64,000 nt of DNA from Synanceia verrucosa. Lineage: Eukaryota > Chordata > Actinopteri > Perciformes > Synanceiidae. Position 1 is the first letter of the stretch, and every line of letters begins with the position of its first letter. A program made the translations under genes and the position numbers. Where the stretch lies: positions 19,450,635 to 19,514,634 of the forward strand of contig CM056561.1 in the NCBI GenBank assembly GCA_029721515.1. The letters run 5' to 3'. This document shows positions 36,961 to 49,100 of this stretch, piece by piece. The notes under the pieces are model-generated. The model was not told the origin of the DNA. It was given only the letters and a program-made list of their open reading frames with translations, and did not search any database.

Positions 36961-37700
36961 CGTGATGTGAAGACTTGAGGTTGTGCTTCGGTCGTGAGAA
37001 AAAACTAAGATGGCGTCTCGTCAAGAAAGATAGGATGGCTTGAGGAGAGTGATGATGTTGGTTGGAAAATGATTGATAACGACATAATTGATAAAGTTTG
37101 AGACTCTCGCAATCTATTAAACGAACCGCTCTCATCAGTGATTTTTACCTGTGTGTTTGAGAGAACGGAGTATATGGAGGACTGAGGCTGAAAAACGGTC
37201 AACTTTGCTAGCAGCGTCAGCTAGCCAACTGGACCGAGCACAGCTGGCCAACGTTAGCTAACCCACCAGCCATCACAACAACAGAGGAAGGAGAACGGCC
37301 ACCGGCCCTATCATACCCCGGGACATCCCGGGTGTCTTCGGGTCAGTTACGGGAATGCTACGATACATTATAGTGGAAATGGGTCACCAAATAACTGCAT
37401 GTATCATTTTTTCTTGCACATACATGTATATGAATAACGTTAACTAACGTTAGGGGGCCGACACGGACGGTTTGAGTACGTACGCAAGGTTAGCTAGTTT
37501 GCGCTTATATTGTTGACTTTTGCCTAGCCACCTAGTCAGCGTTAGCTAACTAATGCTAGTTACGTTGCCTAGAACCGTGGGAGGACATGGGACTGTGCTG
37601 AGAAAAAGTGGAGGCCTCAATGCTAACGTTAGCTTTGCTTAACGAAGCGGCGTTATCGTGTCTGATGGCTGAACAATGGAGAAATAGACTTCATGATTGC
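36961..37700 (+). promoter_or_regulatory. kdm5c: kdm5c promoter and 5' UTR candidate
   Basis: This region is richer in CG than its surroundings and holds a YY1-type AAGATGGCG at 37007-37015, a motif common just downstream of vertebrate start sites. Palindromic CTAACGTTAG units occur at 37444-37453 and, extended to GCTAACGTTAGC, at 37622-37633. A candidate donor (GAAGGTAAGG) lies near 37801. It is about 1.9 kb upstream of the kdm5c start codon on the same strand. Confidence 0.5.
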
Positions 37701-37803
37701 CCTAAGAAAATGAATGAATGACACCTAGCTAACCTACCATAAGTGTCTGCACTGGAGACATTGTCTTTTTCTTAATATTTTTTGTTGTGTCTGTCGCTGG
37801 AAG

Positions 37804-38941
37804 GTAAGGTTAGCTTTAACGCCAGTTCTGCCAAGTTTCGTAGCTAGTAGTTAGCTAACATTTGCCAGCTATCAGTTACATGTATTATTGAGAGATGTTA
37901 ACAAACGCCAGGTCGATATTTAAATGGTACTATTTGGCGTGTATCATCGAGTGATTGTGTATTTGTTGTCATGCGTTTCTTAAGATGTTATTAATTAATC
38001 CAGCCCAGCCCACTTGCGAGTAGTGATGCCTTCATGGCCTTCTATACCTTAGGGTTCACGGCCTCCACGCCATTGTTTGTTTGAAGGCCTTTGTGGGTAC
38101 CGATTGATGGGACAACTTGCAGCTAAAGTTCTAGAATCAAGTAGTGCCGATTTATTATTATATCAATAAGGCATGTGCCAGGATAAAATTAATATTAGAC
38201 CTTTCTATGAAGCAAACAGGTTTATTAAGCAGTCATTATTGCTTAATGTGTACATAGGCATGCTGCCATTCTCTCACTATTAAATAGTTTGATTGTTGCT
38301 CTGCTCTGCCAATGTAAAAGCATCACTCACAACTTTTACCCTTTTCTACACTGGGCCTTGTTGATTCAACAGAGCATGGCATTTGTTTTGTTGTGGCTGG
38401 TTGGGGGAGGGGTTTTCATCAAGGAAGGCTTTTGGGACAAATAATACCCTAAAATCCTTATCATAGAATTATCCCTATCTGTTATGTTTGGTGGTTGTGA
38501 TGTTAAGTTTGGGCAGGATGATAAACCATGAAATATTCAGAAGAATTAACCAGTGCTATATATTTTACCGCACAACACGTGCCGTGCTGGACCAGGAAGT
38601 AGAGAGAGCAGAGTAAACAAATGCAGTGACATGAAGGACAATGCGCTTTTTATTTTGTCACACACTGGGCAGTTTTACTCATCATAGAATGAAGCTGATA
38701 TGTGAACTTAAAATGTAGTTGAGTTTACTGTCACTGGGAATATTTATAGACATACATGTTATGTGCATGACATTTACCTGTCATGTAAAAATATGTCATA
38801 CACGTGGTTTTGAGGTTTGAAATTGTTGTCTTCAAGACTTGAATGCATAAGATGCCTTCTGGGATGCTGTTTTGATGCTGTCCAGCTGTTAGTGAGTCTT
38901 TTCATTAACTTGTTCTGTATTTTCAATCTTCCTGTTGTCAG
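37804..38941 (+). other. kdm5c: 5' intron of kdm5c
   Basis: Sequence between the candidate 5' UTR donor and the acceptor TTGTCAG ending at 38941. I see no coding exon in it. The assignment as an intron depends on the donor near 37801, which is inferred. Confidence 0.45.
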
Positions 38942-38945
38942 GGCA

Positions 38946-39136
38946 ATGGAAGGGGAAGAGTTTGTGCCACCTCCAGAGTGTCCAGTGTTTGAGCCATCAT
39001 GGGAGGAGTTTCAGGACCCCCTGAGCTACATTGCCAAGATACGTCCAATTGCAGAGAAGTCTGGAATCTGCAAAATTCGTCCTCCACCAGTAAACATTTG
39101 CTTATGCTTAGATTATTTGAAGTAATTACATTCTGT

Positions 39137-39181
<45 letters not shown>

Positions 39182-40483
39182 AGTGAGTGAGAGAGAGAGA
39201 GAGAGAGAGAGCGTGAGTGAGTGAGTGAGTGAGAGAGAGGGGGGGAGAAAAGGAGAGAGAGAGAGAGAGATTGATTTGCAGCATCCTCTTGGTTTAAGTC
39301 AAGTGCTAAGTTAAAGGGGCATGGAGACAAGGAATGGAAAGGAATCCAATGATTCATAATGTTCAAATGTGTAGAATAATGCCACAAAAATTAACTGTTT
39401 CATTATTAAATAATAAAAGAGAAGAAGTAATGTTCTGTATTTATACTCTCCCAAAATAAGATTTTCACTGATGTTCATTTGCATTTATGCTCGATAAGTT
39501 ACATTTTGTGTTTCTGTCATAAACACTATAATTAACTATTATTTGAAACAAATATAATTTGGAAATGCATGTGATTGTTACGAGAGTAACAAGAGTTAGC
39601 TTCATAATTGTGCAGGTAAAGAAGTTCCACTAAGTGCTGTTCGGCATTATTGACCATATTTTCATTTTTTTTCTATGTTAAGGGCCATACTTTCCTCAAA
39701 ATTTATTGGTGAAATTGATACTGATTGATATTGTGAACCTTGGTTATTCTTCATGGTTCTTCAAGGTCATTCTTCAAGGTTCAATAATTCTTCATTCTTC
39801 ACACTAATGAAATAATGTCGTTAATCCGTCAGTCTATTTTTGTTTTTGGCATGCTCCTTGAATAATATCTTTCAGAAATTGCACAAGTTGTTTTAACATA
39901 TAGGCTCAGTTTAATTGCATGTGTTTGTACCTGAATAGGACTGGCAACCACCGTTTTCAGTGGAGCTTGATACCTTCCGCTTCACACCCCGCATCCAGAG
40001 GCTTAATGAGTTAGAGGTAAGTTTCTCTTCTCTTTCTCTTCCTAGTTATTGGTGGAACTGGCCATAGTGATAATGGAGGTCATTTGGGAATCTTGTCATT
40101 TTAGGCAGAGACCAGAGTGAAGCTCAATTATTTGGACCGCATCGCCAGGTTCTGGGAGATCCAGGCATCCTCCTTGAAAATCCCACACATTGAAAGGCGC
40201 ATCCTTGATCTTTTCAGCCTGTCAAGGGTAGATATTTATTAATTGTTTTGTCTGAATATGCATTTTAAAAGTGCTGTTTTTTTGATTTTCTCAACATACC
40301 CTTCTGTTCCAGATTGTGACAGATGAAGGAGGATTTGAGATGGTCTGTAAGGAACGCCGCTGGGCTCGTGTGGCCCAGAGGCTTGGCTACCCTCCAGGCA
40401 AGAACATTGGTTCTCTGCTGCGCTCGCACTATGAGAGGATCGTCTACCCCTTTGAAATGTTCCAGTCTGGTGCCAGCATGCCG
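38946..40483 (+). other. kdm5c: kdm5c exons encoding JmjN and ARID
   Basis: Exon 38946-39089 encodes JmjN (CPVFEPSWEEFQDPLSYIAK to GICKIRPPP). Exons 39939-40016, 40105-40227 and 40313-40483 encode the ARID DNA-binding domain, including RRWARVAQRLGYPPGKNIGS and LLRSHYERIVYPFEMF. All exons join on codon boundaries. Confidence 0.94.
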
Positions 40484-43088
40484 GTATCATTCGAAACATT
40501 ATTGCCTGTCCTTTTTGTGTTACATTTGTCCTGGGCCTGTCACAATAATGAATAAACCAGTTAACTGCACGATAAATGAAAACAAAACCGCTCATTTTAC
40601 CGGCCTTGATATGTAGTGTTTGTTTTTCTCATCTCTTTCTAACAAACAGACTGCATGATGAGAGGGTTCACTCTGTGCAACTTGCTCAACACCTGGACAT
40701 GTTGTTTCCTTAGTGGAAACTTGAGAAATTTATTAAAAGTTTATTGCTTTGGGTGTACTTGCATTATTATACCGTGTCATCATTACATTAGTTAAAAAAA
40801 AAAAGGTCTCAGAATAATGTTGACCATGTTTATCTGCAGTACGTTGTGGGACAATTTATCATCCAGTTAAATATTGTGACAGGCCTAGTTAGTCCAACTG
40901 TGGAGAGTTGCTTAGTCACTACATATTGCATCATACACATACTTACATGTTTTCGTGTCAACTCTTTTTATGTCATTTCTAGCCTTGCAAGCCAAAGCAC
41001 TATGATGGTGAGGATGTGGATAAAGAGTACAAGCCCCACTCCATCCCCCTGCGGCAGTCAGTGCAACCATCCAAAATGAGCAGTTATGGACGCAGAGCCA
41101 ACCGCTGCCAGCCTGATGTGAGTAGAAGTTCCTAATTTGCATACCTCAACGACCTGTAACTCCATACAGGACTGTACTTAGCTCATGTACTTTTTAGATC
41201 ACATTTCTGTATGTACCTTGCTGCCTCAAAGTCAATCGGAAAAATAACACAGTTTATACAGCCGCTTTTGAAAGACCACAAAACTTGCATAGAAGTCTGA
41301 TCTGTCAAAGAGGAATTTGTTTCAGCAGTGGTACTGTGAAAGGTGTGACTTTCAACCTGAGGATGTTAACTACCTATTATTTAGGTTGTCATGACCTACA
41401 ACTACTTGGTTTCCCACAGGTCTACTCATCAGTGTGCACACTTCAGTGTTTTTATGTTGTAATTGAAAGAAATAGCACATTTCTTCTTCAGGAATTTCTA
41501 AATCTCTGTGTTCAATAGATGCTTGCTATTTGATGTGCTGGATTAAGCAGCAAATGTAAAAGACTGGCAGCCTCGAGTCCCGTTTTTAACATTGTTTTTA
41601 TTTGTAGTGCCATCTAATAATTTACTAGGTTCCATCATTAAAGTCAAACCAGCAGTCTACTCTAGTTGTATGACGAACTTCTCGCATATACCTTGCTGTC
41701 ATGTCATTAACTTTTCTCTGTGCTTATCAGTGAAGTATCTGGAAGATGTGACTGTACACTCAGAGCGCATCCCGCCTTGCTTACCCTCCATCCCACCATG
41801 CTGCTGTGCTTAACTCTACTGATTTGGCTCTCTGCTTCAGCTCATTTTGTCTTCTGCTTTGTTTCTTCCACTTCCTTTCGTCTCACTGGCAGACACATTC
41901 CTGTTTATTTCATAAGCCATATATTGTTCCACAACCTTTTCATTTTACATTAATATTACCAACACGTAGTGCAAACATTCTGTTATCTCATGCATGTTAC
42001 ATGCAGCCTGAGCTAAGCTTAATGGTCTGAACCCCTTCCTCCCTCAGGTTGATATTGACCTACTCATCACTTTGAGTGCATAATGCTTTCCAGTGCATTT
42101 TAGTTTTTTCATTTATTATGTTGGAATACATCTTTTGTTTTGTATATTTTGTTATATACTGAATATCATCAAACATAAGTTTGATGATAATAATACAGAG
42201 ACTTTCCAGGAAATGGGCTTTTATATATATATTCCATTGTATTTCTAAAGGGTTAGGGTTAGCCAAATTAGCTATATTCAGTGTAAGATCTTGTAAATTT
42301 TTCTTTCTATTAGTTATCACTAGCTGGACTATAAGTATCATGCATACATGCATGATAACAAGGTTGTCAGAACACATTACAATCGCCAAACCAAAACACT
42401 TTCCCAACACCTCTTGTATTTGATGCTAAATAGAGGAATTGGAATAAATCATGGTAGTGTGTCTGCTATGTCACCTTTCAGTTGTTGGCAGGAACTTGTA
42501 AACTCTGGGCTCAGATAACAGAAACATGGTTGTGAAAATATTTTTTTCTAAATATCAGTAATAATTAACAAAAAAAAAACCTGATATCTATCCGCAGTAG
42601 TCTTAAAACATACCTGGCCTGTCGGACTAAAGACTGAGCCAAATGCTCAACATCCACACATGTGACCACTTCTCAGGACTGTTACAGGTCCTGCTTCAGA
42701 TGTATCATGATGTCTCCCAGTGACAACTACTGTGGTGGCTCTGTTGTTCCCAGGCTCCCTCCCTTCCTCTCTCATCTCCCTGTTTCCTCTTGTCTTAGTT
42801 TATTGTTGCTGTTATTGTCTCCCCTTGCAGGGTCCAGAGGATCTGGCCCCCCATCCTCTCACCACTGGCTCTCAACTCATCTCTGCGGTACTGCCTCTCG
42901 AGCATACGGGCTACCCCCTCCTCCCTTTCTTGCCTCTTTTCCTAGACCACCTCACCCTCTCTGAAGTTGTTTAGATATTTTTAACTAACCACTAAAACAT
43001 TTCATTAACAAAAAAGTCATAAAACCTCTGGTATTACACTAATAGTTGTTGCACATTATTATTATTATTATTATTATCATTATTGTTG

Positions 43089-43119
<31 letters not shown>

Positions 43120-46100
43120 CATCATCACCATTTTCATCCATTTCTAGACCAGTCAATGAATGGCTATTATTAGCCACATGTATGTTGGATAAAGGTGCTT
43201 TGAAGCCTTCCCAGTGTGTTGTTAGACATTATATTATAGATCCCTTCTGGGTCTTGAATGTAGGCCAATTTGGATCTCTGTCCCAATGTTGCAGAAAACT
43301 AGGTTCTTGACGGAACTTTATCCTACTGCCAAAAAATTTTCCAGTCTAGTTGTTGTGGGGCTGATGCACTCTAGCTTCCTCTCTCTCACCCATGCTTTCT
43401 CTCTGTGGTTGCACTTGGCTTGAAATGCTTTTGTCGCTGGGCTGTCTGTGTGCCTTCTGCTGTTTTGCTTGGCTATCAACTCCTCACAGCAGCAAACAGT
43501 GTGGCTGCATGCGTTTTCTCTTTTGAGCAGTCACACAGAAGAACCAAGCTGGTTTAATTATTCAGGTTTAGTAAAATATTAGTCTTAAAGCACTGAAGCA
43601 TTAAAAAAAAAAACAATTATTCTTTTTGAACATAATTGTTGTTTGCCTCTAAGCCTTTCTGGGTTTGCTTGTTTAATTGCCCTCCACCTTCAAGCCCTGC
43701 CAATCTGCTTTGTTGTCTGTTGCCTCCAATCCCCATTGATCAACAAAGTTTAAGTGCCATAAAAGGGCCCTGTTTTATCCACTTACAGTTTTGCAAATGC
43801 ATACAGGTGCTTTACTCTTTTGGGAAAAAATAAGTCCTGAATGGTGTCTTTTGTGGTTTTGTATCCGGTTTTGTCACAAATGAACTTGTCACGAAATGCA
43901 TACATTCATTTCCTTGTTGTGGTAATACAGGTTGTGTTCTGACTGCACACAGTTTACTGATTTGTTTGTGCAGTAATAAGTAGGAATCAAACCTCTTCCA
44001 GATTAGGACTAGCCTGTTGGTGTGAAAGCACCTTAATGTTTTCAAAATAATCTCTGAGTTGGAACTTGCTTTTATGTGCTTTTCAGATCTACTCATTGAT
44101 TATTGAAAGCAACGTTAAGACCTTTATGTGTTTCTGTCTACATTGCTGATAATGTGTAACTTAGGTGTACTGTTTGCAATCATATGGCAGAATGGAACGA
44201 GAACTCAAAGGGTGGTGCAAATATGCTTTCATGCAAGAGAAGAAGTCTAAAATGAGCATTCATTACAATGTTGTTCTGTCTCATGAAATTTTGTTTTCCT
44301 AATGTTTGCAAAAAGTTTAAAAGAAGCATGCCACGTAGAACAGTTTTCATCTGATGTCTCCACACATCCAACATGAAGATTAAATGTGATTGGAACAGGA
44401 AACAACGCTGACCACACAATTACACAGAAAACCACATGTCAAAAATTAGGACATTTGCTTGTTACATGGACAAGTTGACACTGCCTTCTGGGTAATAGAA
44501 ATGATAAATATCTCTGCTACAGCTACTCAAAAACACCTAATGTTAACACGTCCAACTCAAGTAAAACATACATATTAGATATTCAACTTGAGAATAACAA
44601 AATACCTTATTGTGTCAAATGACTCCCTAAAGTAACTTTGACCATCAACCAAGCATTTGGTAATCAAAAACAAACTGACTAATCCCTTACTCTATCTTAC
44701 TGTATGGTTGCAACTGCTGGTGATTGTGTGTTCTGGTGATGGGTCTTAACGTTTAAGCTTTCACTAGCCTTCTCAAGGCTAACTTTTCCTCACTTTCTAA
44801 CAAAGCATAATCCTTTCTTGTGACCGACATTGTGATGCGCTACTGTTTTTAACCGTTTGTTTGGCTTATTCTGGCCTAGACCCTTGCTTGGCTCTGTGTG
44901 CTTTGTAGAGTAGTTGTGGTGTCCCTGCTTTCGTGACGAAAACACGCTTTCATCCGCAGCCTGAGCCTACAGAGGAAGACATAGAAAAGAACCCAGAACT
45001 GAAGAAACTACAGATCTATGGTGCAGGGCCAAAAATGATGGGACTTGGACTGGTGGCAAGGGACAAAGGCATCAGGAAGAAAGGTAAGTGCCCTCACCAC
45101 AACCTCCCGCAGTCAAAGCTATACGGTCTTTAAATGTGCCAACCATAATACTGAGAAATCTGGAATTTGAAAAGGGAGAACAGACTACCTCTGATTCTGA
45201 ACACTCCTTTCTCCTCTCTTTAGATGAACTTCCTCAAACTGTTACCATCAAGGACAGCGTGTCTCCTGCTCCTGTTGATACCTCTGTCAAAATGGAGCCA
45301 CTGGAGTCTCAAGCAAGGCAGAGTGACGGGAGCACCCAACCGCCACCTCCTACCATCACAGTTAAGACAGAAGTGAAGAAAGAGGAACCAAAGGAAGAGG
45401 CTGGAAAAGTGAAAGCTGAGGAGGAAGATGATGCAGATGGACCTTGTACCAAAATGACCATGAGGCTCAGACGCAACCTCAGTAACCCGCAGTGTGTAAG
45501 TAGACCAAAGAATGAATGCAGGTGATAAAGTTGAGATCAACAGGAAAAGAAAGTCTAGTCTCAAACTACCACTGTAAATTTAGTTGATTTCCATGTTTTG
45601 TGCGTCAGTGTGCCATGGTTCTCTGCTCCAGATAAAAGTAAGCCACCCTGGTCTGTCTCTAAGCCATAAAATGAGTGTTTGTTTTGTGCTGTTTTTTTTT
45701 TTTGTTTTTTTTTTTTTAAAGGTGGATTCCTTTGTTTGTCGGATGTGTGGGCGGGGAGACGATGATGAAAAACTCTTGCTGTGTGATGGCTGCGATGATA
45801 ACTACCACACCTACTGTCTACTACCCCCGCTCAGTGAAGCTCCTAAAGGCAACTGGCGATGCCCTAAGTGTGTTGCAGAGGTAAGTACAAAAAATTTTGC
45901 TTGTGACTGTGACACTGGTGCCATTTTTTGTGGGACTTCTTCTAACCCACATAACTGAACTCTGCCAAGCTGATTTTTTTCAATGTGCAACTTTTTGTAG
46001 GAGTGTAAGAAACCTGCAGAAGCATTTGGCTTCGAACAGGCTACACGAGAGTACACTCTGCAGAGCTTTGGGGAAATGGCGGATGCCTTCAAAGCTGATT

Positions 46101-49100
46101 ACTTCAACATGCCTGTCCATGTAAGCGCACCCTCACCAGACATCACCCGTTCATTATGAAGCATGACTCTGACCTGACTGGTGATAATGCGAGAGACTAA
46201 TGTGGGGTTTGTGTGTTGTTGTTGGTGTAGATGGTTCCCACTGAGCTTGTGGAGAGGGAGTTCTGGAGGTTAGTCAGTAGCATCGAGGAGGACGTGGTTG
46301 TCGAGTACGGAGCGGACATACACTCCAAAGAGTTTGGCAGCGGCTTCCCAATGAACAATGGCAAGAGGACGCTCACAAAGGAAGAGGAGGTATGCACATT
46401 GTTTTATATTGTTACCTCAGTTGCGGTCATCAGGGTTACAATGAGGACTACAAAACTCTGCTTGAGTTTCTGAAAGTATTAAAAACTGTTATAAGAAATT
46501 GAACACATCTAGTAGTAGGGTTTAAATACAGTGTCATGACTGCAGGAGGTTGGTTTAGCATTCTGCTATAAGTTGTTTTCATGACAAGAATCACAAAACA
46601 TCTCAAAGATTTCTGGCAGTTGGCACAGTTTATAGTAGACAATTCTGCTGAAAAATATATATGATATTATTGACCTGTTCAAACAATGTTAAGAATTTAA
46701 ACTGGATCAGTAAGTTGAATTGGAATCAGAATCAATAAAATCAAGTGTAGTTATGGATAACTTCGTAATTCAAATTTTTTTTTCAATTTTTTTTTTTTTT
46801 TTCAAAATTTTCAATTTTTTTGTCCTACTCCTTGTTAGTCCTAATTCATTGCTTCTTCTCAGTGTGCACTATTTTTTATTTATTTATTTATTTATTTTTT
46901 GTCAGGAGTACGCCCGCAGTGGCTGGAACCTGAATGTGATGCCTGTGCTGGAGCAGTCACTGCTGTGCCACATTAATGGAGACATCTCTGGGATGAAGGT
47001 GCCCTGGCTTTATGTGGGCATGGTGTTCTCAGCTTTCTGCTGGCACATTGAGGATCACTGGAGCTACTCAATCAACTACCTGCACTGGTACAGAATGCTT
47101 CTTCTGTATTGTTGTGTTGCTGTGGTCATTGGCTTTAACAGTAGCAGTTTTTAATATGGAGAATAAATTCATGGCTTGGGGAAAGGCTTTCATTCCCTGT
47201 CTGTTCTTTACTTTCCCACTTATCTACCGTCTCCAGGGGTGAACCCAAGACTTGGTATGGGGTTCCCTCAGTGGCAGCTGAGCGACTGGAGGAGGTGATG
47301 AAGAAGCTGACGCCAGAGCTGTTTGAGTTTCAACCCGACCTCCTGCACCAGCTGGTCACCATCATGAATCCCAATATCCTCATGTCTCACGGTGTACCGG
47401 TCAGTGTCACATGGACACATGCACACAGCAGAAATATATTTTGTGAGAATTTTGGCTGTGATTGACTCGTATGTTTGTGATTGGCAGGTTGTACGCACCA
47501 ACCAGTGTGCTGGCGAGTTTGTCATCACCTTCCCTAGAGCCTATCACAGTGGCTTCAATCAGGGATATAACTTTGCTGAAGCTGTGAACTTCTGCACTGC
47601 AGACTGGGTATGTTTGAGTATGCTGCCTGTCTCTAGTCCTTATTTCACACTGAGCACCACACTGCATAATCACCGTCTCTTCACGCTCTCCTCAGCTGCC
47701 CGCTGGTCGTTCCTGTATTGAGCACTACCGGCGTCTGCGGAGGTACTGCGTGTTCTCCCATGAGGAGCTCACCTGTAAAATGGCTGCCAGCCCAGAGAAA
47801 CTTGATCTTAACCTGGCTGCAGCGACACACCGGGAAATGTTTATTATAGTTCAGGAGGAGAGGAAGCTGCGGAAGGGTCTGATGGAACGGGTGAGACTTA
47901 GAAATGTTGTGACGTTTTGAGGTTTCTTCCTCTGTTTAAATATTCATTTTATGAGAGTGAACCATAGTGAATTTTGTTACCATGTTGAATTTCTCTGCTG
48001 TGTTCTTACGAGAAAATGGAGACTGTGATAATGACTATCAGTAAAGCCTGTGTGTTTCACCTGCAGGGCATTACTGAAGCAGAGCGTGAGGCATTTGAGC
48101 TGCTGCCTGACGATGAGAGACAGTGTGATAAGTGTAAGACCACATGCTTCCTTTCTGCTCTGGCTTGCTCAAACTGTCCCGAGCGTCTGGTGTGTCTCTA
48201 TCACACTCAGGATCTGTGCAACTGCCCCACTGAAAAACTCTACCTCAGGTATTTATCTCTCTATGAGTGTGCATGTGTTTTCCATTGAGTCATGATGTTG
48301 TGAATGATGAAAGTCTCTTAAAAGATGATGTGATTTTCTTTCTAATTTCTGCTCCACTGGGTGTAATAATATCCATTATTCTTTCACTCTGCAGATACAG
48401 ATACACCCTGGATGAGCTGTTAGCCATGTTGCACCGATTAAAGGTTCGCTCTGAGTCCTTTGATTCCTGGGCCAACAGGGTGAAAGAGGCACTTGAGCAG
48501 GAAGAAGGAAACAAGATAGGTACCTAAAAATGTTTCTTTCGAACATCACCAGAAAATATTGTTAAAAACATTTAACACCAAATGATAATTACATTGTAGG
48601 AATTGACTACCTGGAGACACTGAAGATGGAAGCAGCAGAAAAAAAGTTTCCAGACAATGAGCTCCTGCGGAAACTCAACACTGTTCTTAAAGACATAGAA
48701 CGCTGCCAGGTGACAAGCACTGAACTCCTCAGTAGCTCAATGAGCAGGTAAGAAAGAATGCATACTGAACATTTACACTAATTGTACAGTTAGTTGCACT
48801 TACGTATTGCTGTCTTTTAGAGAAAACAAGATGACTTTGGCAGAGCTGAAGTCCTTGGTAGAAACGATGCAGAACCTACCTTGTGTGATCACCCAGCTGG
48901 AGGAAGTGCAGGTGAGAAGCTACACACACACAGTTAACAGCTTGTGTCTTTGTCAGATTTTCTGCTTCTAAAATGTCTAGTTCACTTTTGGTTTACATTT
49001 GTACTGTCTGATTTTCAAGGCGGTTCTGCAGACAGTAGAGGATTTCCAGAGCCGGGCTCAAACACTGGCTAATGACAAGGACTGGAGGAGGGACTCGTCA

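Larger units (their letters stand above)
41118..44959 (+). other. kdm5c: Largest kdm5c intron
   Basis: A 3.8 kb intron between the exon ending QPD and the exon starting PEPTEEDIEKNPELKK. It contains an (ATT)n tract at 43055-43121 and one candidate cassette exon at 42831-42887. No other coding signal was recognised. Confidence 0.7.

Noticed and set aside
43055..43121. CRISPR-like or regulatory repeat array
   Set aside because: It is a simple ATT microsatellite without spacers; CRISPR arrays are not expected in a vertebrate nuclear genome.
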